DNA of 64,000 nucleotides from JBGUVL01 sp045134375. GTDB lineage: Bacteria; Bacillota_I; Bacilli_A; Erysipelotrichales; Erysipelotrichaceae. This document shows positions 54,059 to 63,649 of this stretch, one piece after another; position 1 is the stretch's first letter, and each line of letters begins with the position of its first letter. The notes under the pieces were generated by a model. That model searched no databases, was not told the origin of the DNA, and saw only the letters and a program-made list of their open reading frames with translations. Position numbers and translations under genes: made by a program. The DNA lies in contig JBGUVL010000035.1 in the NCBI GenBank assembly GCA_045134375.1, positions 1-64,000 of the forward strand, written 5' to 3'.

Positions 54059-55448
54059 TTTTGTTATCCTCCTTTTTATCTAGATTTTCTAATACAATAA
54101 AGGCGCTTTCCATCTGTACTTGTACTAGGGTACGGATAGGAATTGGTTGACAAGGAATCTGTTGATTGATGCGAGTGCATTCTTGGTTTACAAAATGTTG
54201 GCATTCTTCGATCATCTGCAATAACTCAACTTTAGCTTTCTGGTTATTGGTATTTGCTAGGGTTTCCTTTGCGCAACCAATCAACATTCCAAAGGCAAGA
54301 AGTGCGTACCATGGAGAAGCAATCAAGGAATCGAATTCGCTTGCTTTTGTAACAGGAACATTGAATTCTTCTGGTTGCTCATCCATAAGTGATAATTGCG
54401 CTTTTTTCGCATCATCATTCGCATCAGCATACATAGCTAGTGCTTGCATATACATACTTTTTTGATCCGCATAAGACTGTAGTTTCGTATAGTATGCGAT
54501 TGTTTTTTGTACGATTCGATCTCTTTCCTCGAATCCTTTTAAAATGGCTTCTCTACGTGTCATCGTGGTAGAAAAGGAGAGATCGCTGCTTTCTGGACAA
54601 TAGAAGTAAGGTTCTTCGCACATCATGACAAAGGCATCCGGATTTATCGTGTTGATATAATCCAATGAAGAACCGCCACATACCATATAATCACAAGGGT
54701 TGCCATCTAAATTTTTTTCATAGTAATCGTAATACTGAGTCGCTTGTAAAAATTCATAGATGGAAGGAGCAAACGTTTTCGAAAAAGCACATTCTGGTTC
54801 TCCTAAATGCAATGGCAAATTTGCTCGCTTTGCCGTCGCTGGAAGTTGATCGATAATTTCCTTGCGATTATGACTTACATAGAAATAAACTCCGCCAAAA
54901 CTAGAATTGTGTAAGGTATAGACAAAATCAGGTTTTAATTGTTCCATTAAATTCATAATGGCTTTGGTTTCTGGGATGGGTTTCTCAAAAGAATATTCTT
55001 TATAATGAATAGGAAAGGTCCATTCGACTTGTGCTGTAGAATTCGGGCGAAAGAAATGAGAGGCGTAATTTTCATAAGTAAAAGGCCCTTTTAACCAACC
55101 CTTATTTAAATTGAAACCATCCGGATCCACACACTTAATAATATAGAAAGTGGTATCCAGTTCTTTTAGAAAATCCGGATTTTGACAAAGTATATGAGAG
55201 AGTTGCTCCAACATCATTGCCCCGATTGGTTCATTGGGATGCGGGCAGCCATACATCAAAGCTTTTCTTTTACCATTTCCAATCGTTAAACAGTAAAGAG
55301 GGTGCTGCTTTCTACTTTCTCCGATTTTGGTGATCGCAACTAATTCTGGATATGTTTTCGCTAGTTGCAGCGTACTTTTATCCATTTCCTCCACGGTAAG
55401 GAAAGCATCAATATCAGGGATCTGATTCAGTATTTCATTTCGATTCAT
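54048..55448 (-). CDS. M14-family zinc metallopeptidase (paralogue A)
   Basis: 466 residues, first gene of the - strand unit and close relative of paralogues B and C. His70/Glu73 in GCPHPNEPIGAMMLEQ, His180 in YTLHNSSFGG and Glu278 in MMCEEPYF keep the full zinc site. The C-terminal 130 residues are helical and end in PIPIRTLVQVQMESAFIVLE, a tail shared by all three proteins and likely a family-specific cap. No secretion signal. Substrate unknown; peptide import genes stand divergently next to it. Confidence 0.88.
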   Translation of the reverse strand: MNRNEILNQIPDIDAFLTVEEMDKSTLQLAKTYPELVAITKIGESRKQHPLYCLTIGNGKRKALMYGCPHPNEPIGAMMLEQLSHILCQNPDFLKELDTTFYIIKCVDPDGFNLNKGWLKGPFTYENYASHFFRPNSTAQVEWTFPIHYKEYSFEKPIPETKAIMNLMEQLKPDFVYTLHNSSFGGVYFYVSHNRKEIIDQLPATAKRANLPLHLGEPECAFSKTFAPSIYEFLQATQYYDYYEKNLDGNPCDYMVCGGSSLDYINTINPDAFVMMCEEPYFYCPESSDLSFSTTMTRREAILKGFEERDRIVQKTIAYYTKLQSYADQKSMYMQALAMYADANDDAKKAQLSLMDEQPEEFNVPVTKASEFDSLIASPWYALLAFGMLIGCAKETLANTNNQKAKVELLQMIEECQHFVNQECTRINQQIPCQPIPIRTLVQVQMESAFIVLENLDKKEDNKNEN

Positions 55449-55789
55449 ATTTTATCCACTCCATTCTTCAATTAACCCGTAAATAGCAATTTGAAAAAGG
55501 TCTTTATTTCATGGATGGTAAAAAAGTATTTTTTCTTTTCTCCCATTATGATGACCCTATGCAAATTGTGGGATAATTCATCACTTATCACCCCGTAATG
55601 AATCCGCTTACGAAACTATTCTAACACAATCCTTATTTTGTGAAATAGCTTTTCGAATAAAATGTAACATTTTCAAAAAATAATGTAAAAATATGTGTAA
55701 AATCGAAAAGAAAACCTTTTCAAATGGAAAATATAATATTATAATGTAACATATTGAAGACTTAAGCAAAGTATTGAGGAGTGAAAAAC
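55449..55789. promoter_or_regulatory. Divergent control region between M14 and dpp units
   Basis: About 340 bases with no gene. It holds the palindrome AAAATGTAACATTTT (around 55659-55673), a second ATGTAACAT at 55743-55751, and a TTTTC-AAATG-GAAAA symmetry at 55717-55731. Two TATAAT boxes (55732 and 55740) likely serve the dpp promoter. A - strand promoter is not clear. The paired ATGTAACAT boxes suggest a shared regulator for both arms. Confidence 0.5.
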
Positions 55790-56755
55790 ATGAAAAAATT
55801 TCTAGCAAAACGACTCGGTTCAGGGACTTTGGCAATCATGTTTTCGATCGTGTTTAATTTTATCATTATACGATTGGCGCCAGGGGATCCTGCTACATTA
55901 TTGGCTGGAAAAGATAACCCAAATCCAGAAATGATTGCTGCAATTCGTGCTCGTTATGGATTGGATAAATCAATTTTGGAACAGCTTGGGGTTTATATTA
56001 ATCAATTATTACATTTTGATTTGGGATTTTCCTATACTAGTAATCGAAGTGTTTGGACGATGATTGCAGAGCGATTAGGACCAACCTTTATGATTGCGTT
56101 GACAGGAACGATTATTGCAGCGGTGATTGGAACGATGATCGGTGTTTACGCAGCCAGAAAGAAGGGATCCTTTATTGATCAGGCAATCTGTTCGGTTTCT
56201 TATCTATTTGACTCTACTCCAAGTTTCTGGCTAGGGTTGATGTTAATTCTTTTGTTCTCTTCGGTTCTTGGATTGTTCCCAACTTCAGGAATGTATTCAT
56301 TAAGAGGAAATTACACGGGAATGCGCTATGTGTTGGATGTTGCAAAACACACTTTCCTACCGGTATTAACATTGGTATTGTTGAACATTCCTTATTATTT
56401 TAGAATTGCAAGAAGTTCCGTGCTTCAAGTCATGAGTGAAGATTTTATTATGACACTTCGAGCTACTGGAATGCCAGAGAAGAAAATCTTTAATAAATAT
56501 GTACTTCGTAATGCGATTATTCCTACAATTACCGTATTTGGAATCAATCTTGCTTATATGGTAACGGGTGTTGCGATGATTGAAATTGTATTCGCATGGC
56601 CTGGAATGGGTCGATTGATGCTAGATTCCATCACAAAACGTGATTATCCTGTGGTATCTGGAATTTATCTAGTATTATCGATTTCCGTGGCTTTTGGTAT
56701 GATTCTTGTTGATATCGTATATGCATTAGTAGATCCGCGTATTCGATTAGAGTAG
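55790..56755 (+). CDS. Dipeptide/oligopeptide ABC transporter permease, DppB-like
   Basis: 321 residues from ATG 55790 (GAGGAG upstream; GTG 55781 is too near that site). Six membrane helices; N-terminal DppB features NFIIIRLAPGDPATLL and ARYGLDKSILEQLGVYI; coupling motif TLRATGMPEKKIFNKYVLRNAIIP. It forms the channel with the next gene. First of a six-gene operon (B, C, D, F, M14, SBP) that overlaps or nearly overlaps throughout. Confidence 0.93.
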   Translation: MKKFLAKRLGSGTLAIMFSIVFNFIIIRLAPGDPATLLAGKDNPNPEMIAAIRARYGLDKSILEQLGVYINQLLHFDLGFSYTSNRSVWTMIAERLGPTFMIALTGTIIAAVIGTMIGVYAARKKGSFIDQAICSVSYLFDSTPSFWLGLMLILLFSSVLGLFPTSGMYSLRGNYTGMRYVLDVAKHTFLPVLTLVLLNIPYYFRIARSSVLQVMSEDFIMTLRATGMPEKKIFNKYVLRNAIIPTITVFGINLAYMVTGVAMIEIVFAWPGMGRLMLDSITKRDYPVVSGIYLVLSISVAFGMILVDIVYALVDPRIRLE

Positions 56756-56770
56756 TAGGAGATGAGAAGT

Positions 56771-57616
56771 ATGAAAAGTAAAAATTTTAAGCAATTTCTT
56801 CATCGTCTGAGAGGGAATCAGCAGATGATGATTGGGTTGGTTCTTCTGATAATATTGATATTAGTAGCGATTTTTGGACCATCTCTTGCGCCACATAATC
56901 CAAAATATTTAAATGATCACACACTGGCGGCGCCAGGTGGAGATTATCTTTTAGGAACGGATAATTTAGGTCGTGATGTATTTTCAATGATACTACACAG
57001 TGTAAGAACTTCTTTGATCATCGGCTTTATAGCGGCGATGATTTCCGGATTCATTGGTGTTGCAGTAGGTGGAATTGCCGGATTCTTTGGTGGTACCCTT
57101 GATAAGGTGTTGAATGAAATTATGAATATTTTCATGATGTTACCTACCTTCTTCTTGATCTTATTAGTTGTTGCGTTGTTTGGTAGTAGCATGATGAATG
57201 TAATGATTATTATTGGGGTTACTTCTTGGGTAAGCAATGCTCGCTTAATGCGCGCACAGGCAATCTCGTTGAAGGAACGTACGTTTGTGAAAAGTGCAAT
57301 CACAATGGGAGAAAGCAAATGGCATATTTTGCTTCATCACATTATTCCTAATGGAATCTTCCCTGTTATTGCACAGACGACAATGAATATTTCGGGTGCA
57401 ATTTTAACGGAAGCAGGATTATCTTTCTTAGGTTTGGGAGATCCAAATGTATTCTCACTGGGTCAGATCATCAATAATGGAAAGATGTATATGCCTCGCT
57501 GTTGGTGGATTTGTACCTTCTCTGGGATTGCTATTGTAATCATTGTATGGACATTCTTCCTTATTGGTGATGGACTCAACCGCATCCTAAGTCCGAAAAT
57601 GGATGCCAATAAGTAA
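56771..57616 (+). CDS. Dipeptide/oligopeptide ABC transporter permease, DppC-like
   Basis: 281 residues from ATG 56771; the ATG at 56762 lies inside the AGGAG ribosome site. It has the DppC-type segments APHNPKYLNDHTLAAPGGDYLLGTDNLGRDVFSM, the coupling loop VKSAITMGESKWHILLHHIIPN and AGLSFLGLGDPN. It pairs with the DppB-like permease to take up peptides. Confidence 0.93.
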   Translation: MKSKNFKQFLHRLRGNQQMMIGLVLLIILILVAIFGPSLAPHNPKYLNDHTLAAPGGDYLLGTDNLGRDVFSMILHSVRTSLIIGFIAAMISGFIGVAVGGIAGFFGGTLDKVLNEIMNIFMMLPTFFLILLVVALFGSSMMNVMIIIGVTSWVSNARLMRAQAISLKERTFVKSAITMGESKWHILLHHIIPNGIFPVIAQTTMNISGAILTEAGLSFLGLGDPNVFSLGQIINNGKMYMPRCWWICTFSGIAIVIIVWTFFLIGDGLNRILSPKMDANK

Positions 57617-57631
57617 GGGGGAGGATCGTTT

Positions 57632-58606
57632 ATGCATTTACTTGAGATAAAAAATGTCAATATCGCTTATAAAACAGGGAATAAAAAAGTGAAAGCGGTA
57701 AGAAATGTTTCTCTTACTATTGATGAGCAAGAATCGGTAGGAATTGTTGGCGAAAGTGGTAGTGGAAAAAGTACGCTAGCAATGGGTATTCTTCGCTTAC
57801 TACCGGAAAATATTATTGAAGTATCCGGAGAAGCATTGTTAGAAGGAAAAGATATCTTCCAGATGAGTGATAAAGAATTGCATGAATGCCGTTGGAAAAC
57901 AATGTCAGTAATTTTTCAAAAGGCAATGAACTCTCTTTCTCCCGTACATCGTATTGGAAAACAAATGGAAGATATTTATCGGGTTCATTATCCAGATGAG
58001 TCCAATGAAAATATTAAAAATAGAATCTATGAGCTATTAAAGATCGTAAACTTATCGGAACGTGTTTATACTTCTTATCCACATGAATTAAGTGGGGGAA
58101 TGATGCAGCGTGTTGCGATTGCATTATCTTTGATTTTCTCACCTAAATTGTTAATTATGGATGAAGCGACAACTGCTCTTGATGTGGTTACACAAAGTCA
58201 GATTTTGAATGAAATCATGGAATTGGAAAAAAAGATGAAAATCGCCAGAATCATGATTACGCATGATGTTTCGGTAGTAGCTTCTACTTGCAAACGTGTC
58301 GTTGTTATGTATGCCGGAGAATTGATGGAACAAGGGGATGTAAAAGATGTATTATTAAATCCACAACATCCTTATACGCAAGGACTTCTGAATTCTTTCC
58401 CAAGTTTTAAAGGAGAAAGAGGAAATCTGAAAGGAATTGAAGGAAGTCTTCCTGATCTATCACGGCCATTAGAAGGTTGCGTATTTGCAGATCGTTGTCC
58501 ACATGCATGCGAACGTTGTTTTAAAGAAAAACCAAAACAACACGAAGTAGGAGATAGATGGAGTGTCAGCTGTCATCTTTCGGAAGGAGGGAAACAGCAT
58601 GACTAA
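57632..58606 (+). CDS. Peptide ABC transporter ATPase, DppD-like
   Basis: 324 residues. Walker A GESGSGKSTLAMG (residues about 37-49), LSGGMMQRVAIA, Walker B KLLIMDEATTALD and the C-terminal oligo_HPY region with EGCVFADRCPHACERCFKEKP, which holds the Cys cluster (CPxAxxxC-type) found in Dpp/Opp ATPases. Strong GGGGGAGG site before the ATG. It couples ATP hydrolysis to transport with the DppF-like subunit. Confidence 0.93.
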   Translation: MHLLEIKNVNIAYKTGNKKVKAVRNVSLTIDEQESVGIVGESGSGKSTLAMGILRLLPENIIEVSGEALLEGKDIFQMSDKELHECRWKTMSVIFQKAMNSLSPVHRIGKQMEDIYRVHYPDESNENIKNRIYELLKIVNLSERVYTSYPHELSGGMMQRVAIALSLIFSPKLLIMDEATTALDVVTQSQILNEIMELEKKMKIARIMITHDVSVVASTCKRVVVMYAGELMEQGDVKDVLLNPQHPYTQGLLNSFPSFKGERGNLKGIEGSLPDLSRPLEGCVFADRCPHACERCFKEKPKQHEVGDRWSVSCHLSEGGKQHD

Positions 58607-59597
58607 TGCATTGGAAGTCAAAAATTTAAAAAAGCATTACATTCAGAAAAAAGTCGTAAAAAAAGACGGTAAGAAAAGTAGTAAACAGATCGTTAAAGCG
58701 GTCGATGGCGTATCTTTTGAACTTAAAAAAGGAGAAATCCTTGGTGTTATTGGAGAAAGTGGTTGTGGGAAATCCACATTAGGAAGATTGTTGGTTTCAT
58801 TAGAAAAACCAACCGAAGGAGAAGTCTTGCTGAATGGAACTTCGGCAGCAGAATTACTGAAAAAGGATCGACTTCAGTATCGTAAGACATCACAGATTAT
58901 TTTCCAAAATCCTTTTGATACCTTTGATCCAAGACATACGATACGAAAGATTATGATGAGTTCTATGAAACTTCATAATATTGGAGAAAATGAAGAAGCA
59001 CGCTTGGAGATTTGTAAAAAGACATTAAATGAGGCGGGGTTGCATCCTGCGGAAGATTACTTGGATCGTTTCCCATTTGAACTTTCCGGAGGACAATTGC
59101 AGCGTATTTCTATTTTGCGAAGTATGATGCTGAATCCTACTTTCTTAGTAGCGGATGAACCAATCTCCATGCTGGATGTTTCGATTCGTGCGGATATCAT
59201 TCGTATGTTACAGGATTTAACGAAGCAAAACGATACCGCATTAGTATTTATTTCTCATGATATTGCGACAACTAGGTATATTTCTGATCGCGTTGCGGTA
59301 ATGTATCTTGGAAAAATTGTCGAAATGGGAAAAACCGATGATATCTTGCATACACCAAGTCATCCATATACCCAAGCATTGATTAGTAATTGTGCTTCAT
59401 TGGATCCATTAGAAGAGAGAGATGTGATCTCTTTGGAAGGAGAACCACCAACGCCAATCAATACAGGACCGGGTTGCTATTTTGCTCCTCGATGTCAGCA
59501 TGCTTGTGAACGATGTTGGAAAGAGTACCCAGAATATCGAACGAAGAAAAATGGTGTTAAGGTTGCATGTTTCTTAGTAGAGGATGGTAGTGAATGA
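58599..59597 (+). CDS. Peptide ABC transporter ATPase, DppF-like
   Basis: 332 residues from ATG 58599 (GGAAGGAGGG upstream), overlapping dppD by 8 bases. Walker A GESGCGKSTLG, LSGGQLQRISI, Walker B FLVADEPISMLD and the tail YFAPRCQHACERCWKEYP. A basic KKVVKKDGKKSSKQ insertion lies before the first strand. Second ATPase of the transporter; ends in an ATGA overlap with the M14 gene, an arrangement that ties transport to peptidase production. Confidence 0.93.
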   Translation: MTNALEVKNLKKHYIQKKVVKKDGKKSSKQIVKAVDGVSFELKKGEILGVIGESGCGKSTLGRLLVSLEKPTEGEVLLNGTSAAELLKKDRLQYRKTSQIIFQNPFDTFDPRHTIRKIMMSSMKLHNIGENEEARLEICKKTLNEAGLHPAEDYLDRFPFELSGGQLQRISILRSMMLNPTFLVADEPISMLDVSIRADIIRMLQDLTKQNDTALVFISHDIATTRYISDRVAVMYLGKIVEMGKTDDILHTPSHPYTQALISNCASLDPLEERDVISLEGEPPTPINTGPGCYFAPRCQHACERCWKEYPEYRTKKNGVKVACFLVEDGSE

Positions 59598-60976
59598 AAA
59601 ACTATCAAGCAATATTAGATGATGTTTGTGATTACAAAGAATTCCTTACCGTGGAGGAAATGGATGCAAGTACATTGCAACTGCAAAAAGATTATCCTGA
59701 ATTAGTGGAAGTGAGTGTTGCTGGATATTCGCGTGCGAATCATCCAATTTACTGCTTGAAAATTGGTAGTGGTGAAAAAAATGCGTTGCTGTTTGGCTGT
59801 CCTCATCCCAATGAGCCGATTGGGGCAATGATGTTGGAATACTTCTCACGTGCCTTGTGTGAACACCAAGATTATTTGAGAGAAAGCAATTATACTTGGT
59901 ATATTATTAAATGTATTGATATTGATGGTACCAAATTAAATGAAGGATGGTTCAAAGGACCATTCAATATCACTAATTATGCTCGTAATTTCTTCCGTCC
60001 CACTTCCTATGAGCAAGTCGAATGGACCTTTCCGATTCATTACAAGGAATATTCATTTGAAAATCCAATGCCAGAAACGAAGGCGTTGATGAAATTGATG
60101 GATGAAATAAAACCAGATTTTATGTATTCTTTGCATAATGCAGGATTTGGTGGCGCTTATTGGTATCTAAGTGATGATATTCCAGAATTGTATCCACAGT
60201 TCTATCATGCAGCCCAAGGGAGAGGAGTTCCATTATCCTTGGGAGAAGCAGAAGCTCCTTTTATCCAACAATATGCACCAGCCGTCTTTAAAAATGAAGG
60301 TTTGGAAGCAGAATATGATTATTTAGAAAAATTTAGTGAAGACAAAACGAAAGTGGCTTCCCGATTTGAATGTGGAACTAGTTCCGATGGGTATGCCTCT
60401 CGTTATGGAACGCATTCGTTATTGACCGAGTTACCTTACTTTTATTCGCCAAAGATTGAAAGTGATATACCAATGTCATGGACGAGAAAAGAAGTAAAGA
60501 TGAAAAGTGCAGCCATGGAAAAAGAGGAGTATCTTTCCATCAAAAAAGAATATGAAGCGTATCAATCCATGGTAAGTGATGATAATCCATTTACAAAAAT
60601 GATTGAAATGATGGTAAAGGATCGAGATGAAACTTATCAGGAAACGCTGAATTTTGTAAATGACAATGAGAGTTATTTGCAGATTTGCAAAGAAAGTGAA
60701 TACTTTGATTGTATGGAGGTATCCCGCGTTTATCGTTTATTGATGTGGGGTATGTTAGTAAGAGGCGCCAAATTTGAACGCGCCAAAAGAATGGACGATA
60801 CCGTGCATGTGTGGGATTCGATTATCGAACGATTGGAAACTATTTTCGCAGAAAAGGCTGAGGCTGTGGAACAAATTTCCTATTCGGTCGTTCCCATTCA
60901 AACACTTGTACGTATCCAGCTTGAATCTGGTTTATTGATGGCAAGCTATATAGAAAAGAAAGGTGAAGAATTATGA
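59594..60976 (+). CDS. M14-family zinc metallopeptidase (paralogue C)
   Basis: 460 residues, starting in ATGA overlap with dppF. Zinc ligands His71 and Glu74 in FGCPHPNEPIGAMMLE, His181 in MYSLHNAGFGG and the catalytic Glu in LLTELPYFYSP. It is the most divergent of the three paralogues: its middle (about 225-300) and helical part differ, and NITNYARNFFRP replaces TYENYASNFFRP. It likely has a different peptide preference. No signal peptide, so it acts on imported peptides in the cytoplasm. Confidence 0.88.
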   Translation: MKNYQAILDDVCDYKEFLTVEEMDASTLQLQKDYPELVEVSVAGYSRANHPIYCLKIGSGEKNALLFGCPHPNEPIGAMMLEYFSRALCEHQDYLRESNYTWYIIKCIDIDGTKLNEGWFKGPFNITNYARNFFRPTSYEQVEWTFPIHYKEYSFENPMPETKALMKLMDEIKPDFMYSLHNAGFGGAYWYLSDDIPELYPQFYHAAQGRGVPLSLGEAEAPFIQQYAPAVFKNEGLEAEYDYLEKFSEDKTKVASRFECGTSSDGYASRYGTHSLLTELPYFYSPKIESDIPMSWTRKEVKMKSAAMEKEEYLSIKKEYEAYQSMVSDDNPFTKMIEMMVKDRDETYQETLNFVNDNESYLQICKESEYFDCMEVSRVYRLLMWGMLVRGAKFERAKRMDDTVHVWDSIIERLETIFAEKAEAVEQISYSVVPIQTLVRIQLESGLLMASYIEKKGEEL

Positions 60977-62550
60977 AAAAATTATTAGCGCTGGGGTTAT
61001 CATTATTGATGTGTGTTTCTCTTGTCGGCTGCGGTGGTAATGGCGGTAATGGCGAAGTAAGCGATGGTGGTACTTATATTATTGCTCAGCAGGGAGAACC
61101 AGCTTCATTAAACCCTGATACGAATTCAGATGATTACTTATATGCAATCGCTCAGAATATGTTCAACCGTTTGGTTAAATTGAATAATAACTATGAAGTT
61201 CTTCCAGATTTGGCAACGGATTGGGAAATTTCTGATGATGCATTAACTTATACGTTTAATTTAAATAAGAAAGCAGAATGGTGGGATGGTGAACCAGTTA
61301 CTGCGGATGATGTAAAATATACATTTGATACAATTGTTAGCAAAAGCTATGCAAATGCTAGTGTATTTGCTAATGTAGAAAGCATCGAAGCAAAAGATGA
61401 ACACACAGTAGTATTCCACATGGCAACTGCGGATGCAACTTTCTTATCTAACGTTGCATGGTATGGAACATTTATCTTACCTCAACACGAATTAGAAGGA
61501 ACGGATTGGACAACTTCTGATTTCAATGAAAATCCATTAGGTTCTGGACCATTCAAGTTCTCTAAATGGAATAAGGGAACCGATGTAAGATTAGTGAAAA
61601 ATGAAAAGTATTGGGGAGATGTACCTCACTTAGATGAATTAGTTTATACCGTAATTCCTGATACAAATACCGCTTATCAAGCTTGGTTAAATGATGAAGT
61701 AGATGAAATTGCTTCTGCTAATATTCCAACAAGTGAAATTGAATCATTGAAAGAAACTGGTAACTATGTTTGGGTAGAACAAGAATGGCCTTCTCCTTAC
61801 TATGTAACATTCAATTTGAATGATGGACCATTCAAAGATGTAAAAGTACGTAAAGCAGCTGCTATGGGTATTGACCGTGATGAAGTAAGTAAAAAAGCAT
61901 TCAACGGTTATAAACCAGCAAACAACTATTATATTTCTCAGATTTATAAATCAAGCTTAAATGAAGAAGCAAAACAGCCAGATTATGATCCAAAAGGAGC
62001 TATGAAGCTGATTGAAGAAGCTGGATATAAGAAGAATAGTGATGGTTACTATTTTGAAACTACATTGACTATTTTTGAAGGATTTGAAGATGCTGCAACA
62101 GTTGTAACAGCTAATCTTGAAAAGATTGGAATCAAATGCTCACTGAATGTTATTGATTACAATGTTTGGGAAGAAACCGTATGGAAGAACCAGAAATTTG
62201 ACTTTACAATGGTAGCTGGATTCCAGGGACCAGATGTATTGGGTGCTGGACGTCGTTGGACAACAAATGGTGTTGTTAACGTTAACAACTACTCTAATGC
62301 AGAAGTTGATAAACTTTATAATCAAGCATTAGCGGCATCTTCTCAGGAAGAAATTGATGACTGCATGAAGAAGATTCAGGCAATCTTAGCAGAAGATATC
62401 ACATTAGTTACAATGGTTAACTATACTGATGTTGCTGCATTTAAGAACTATGTACACGGACACCCAATGTATACAAATGATCAGGGTGGATCTAGAGATA
62501 AAGCTGGATTCTCTGAAATGACTTATGTTTGGGTTGATAGTGCAGAATAA
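60973..62550 (+). CDS. Peptide-binding lipoprotein (SBP family 5)
   Basis: 525 residues. The signal peptide ends in LVGCGG (lipobox Cys at about residue 20). Family 5 features: EPASLNPDTNSDDYLYAIAQNMFNRLVKLN, LATDWEISDDALTYTFNL, GSGPFKFSKWNKGTDVRLVKNEKYWG and VRKAAAMGIDRDEV. It captures peptides for the Dpp-like channel. The codon choice looks more uniform (GAA, AAT, ACA rich) than in neighbours, as in highly expressed genes. It is last in the operon, with a strong terminator after it. Confidence 0.94.
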   Translation: MKKLLALGLSLLMCVSLVGCGGNGGNGEVSDGGTYIIAQQGEPASLNPDTNSDDYLYAIAQNMFNRLVKLNNNYEVLPDLATDWEISDDALTYTFNLNKKAEWWDGEPVTADDVKYTFDTIVSKSYANASVFANVESIEAKDEHTVVFHMATADATFLSNVAWYGTFILPQHELEGTDWTTSDFNENPLGSGPFKFSKWNKGTDVRLVKNEKYWGDVPHLDELVYTVIPDTNTAYQAWLNDEVDEIASANIPTSEIESLKETGNYVWVEQEWPSPYYVTFNLNDGPFKDVKVRKAAAMGIDRDEVSKKAFNGYKPANNYYISQIYKSSLNEEAKQPDYDPKGAMKLIEEAGYKKNSDGYYFETTLTIFEGFEDAATVVTANLEKIGIKCSLNVIDYNVWEETVWKNQKFDFTMVAGFQGPDVLGAGRRWTTNGVVNVNNYSNAEVDKLYNQALAASSQEEIDDCMKKIQAILAEDITLVTMVNYTDVAAFKNYVHGHPMYTNDQGGSRDKAGFSEMTYVWVDSAE

Positions 62551-62585
62551 TTTGATACAAAAATCGTTATTTTGATACATAAATG

Positions 62586-62631
62586 AAAAAATCCTGCAGG
62601 CTTCTACAGTTCAGCCACTGCAGGATTTTTT
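62586..62631 (+). terminator. Terminator of the dpp operon
   Basis: AAAAAATCCTGCA / TGCAGGATTTTTT perfect stem with 20-base loop. Confidence 0.9.
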
Positions 62632-62647
62632 GAAAGAAGGTGAAAAA

Positions 62648-63592
62648 ATGAAAAAAAGGAACATCGCGTTTGGTGTAGGAGCTGCTCTTATTGGAACGAT
62701 GATTGGGATAGAGCGCTGTCTAGGAAAGAAAGAAATCAAACAGATCAAAGAATATGGAACGAAAATCGAAAGCGGTCATGGCAGAATGAATACGCTAGTA
62801 CTAGGAGAGGGAGATGAAACGATTGTTTTATTAAGTGGTTATGGGACGGCTTCTCCGATTCTAGATTTCAAACCGTTGGCACAGAAGCTAGCGGTATCAT
62901 TTCGTGTGGTGATTCTAGAGTATTTAGGCTATGGATGCAGTGAAGATACTACATTAAATCGAAGTGTAGAAAATATTTGCAGTGAAATTCACTCAGTAAT
63001 GAAGCGTTTGAAGGTGGAGCACTTCTGGTTGATGCCGCACTCCATTTCTGGAGTATATGCTCTTGCTTATGCAAATCTTTATCCAGAGGAACTGGATGGT
63101 GTTTTAGCAATCGATACCAGTATTCCTGAACAAACAGACTATATGAGTGCTTCCTTTGATATCTATTTTTCTAAGCTATTAGATTGGCTTTCATTAACTC
63201 GTCCATTATTAAAATTAAAGCCACAGATGTTTCTTCCTGAAGAAGGAGTTTATGAAAAGGAGGATCGCAAGCAGATGAAACTTCGTCTGATGCGACATGG
63301 TACTTCCAAAGCCATTGCGAATGAAGGAAAACAGATCAATAAAAATATGTTGCAATGTCGATTGCTTTCATTCCCAAAAGATCTCCCGGTATTAATGTTT
63401 GTCAGTGACGGAAATATCAAAATGACCAAAGGCTGGTGGCAAACATTACATGAAAAACAGATTGCTTCATTGACAAATAAGGAAATGAAGATTTTGAAGG
63501 GTAGCCATTATCTGCATTGGAGCAACAGTGACATTATGGCAGAAGAAGCCAAACGATTTATTCAAAATCATCTTATCAAAAGAAATGCATAA
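62648..63592 (+). CDS. Alpha/beta hydrolase, membrane-anchored
   Basis: 314 residues from ATG 62648 (GAAGGTG upstream). A short N-terminal hydrophobic segment (about 5-20) may hold it to the membrane. The core shows IVLLSGYGTASPILDFKPLA (oxyanion region), the nucleophile elbow MPHSISGVYALAYA (Ser, residues about 135-148) and GSHYLHW with the catalytic His near the end. Substrate unknown; proteins of this shape are esterases or peptidases. Placement after the dpp unit but behind a terminator gives no firm link. Confidence 0.78.
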   Translation: MKKRNIAFGVGAALIGTMIGIERCLGKKEIKQIKEYGTKIESGHGRMNTLVLGEGDETIVLLSGYGTASPILDFKPLAQKLAVSFRVVILEYLGYGCSEDTTLNRSVENICSEIHSVMKRLKVEHFWLMPHSISGVYALAYANLYPEELDGVLAIDTSIPEQTDYMSASFDIYFSKLLDWLSLTRPLLKLKPQMFLPEEGVYEKEDRKQMKLRLMRHGTSKAIANEGKQINKNMLQCRLLSFPKDLPVLMFVSDGNIKMTKGWWQTLHEKQIASLTNKEMKILKGSHYLHWSNSDIMAEEAKRFIQNHLIKRNA

Positions 63593-63608
63593 TATTTCTT
63601 CTTTGTAG

Positions 63609-63637
63609 TTGCATAATCAATTTGTTTGTGGTTAAAT
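63609..63637 (+). promoter_or_regulatory. Promoter of metK
   Basis: TTGCAT at 63609, 17-base spacer, TTAAAT at 63632, directly before the riboswitch. Confidence 0.6.
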
Positions 63638-63649
63638 ATATGAGTAAAA

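Noticed and set aside
55640..55700. CodY-type site (CATTTTCAAAAAATA at about 55667)
   Set aside because: Three mismatches to AATTTTCWGAAAATT in very A/T-rich DNA; no better than chance, and no codY seen.
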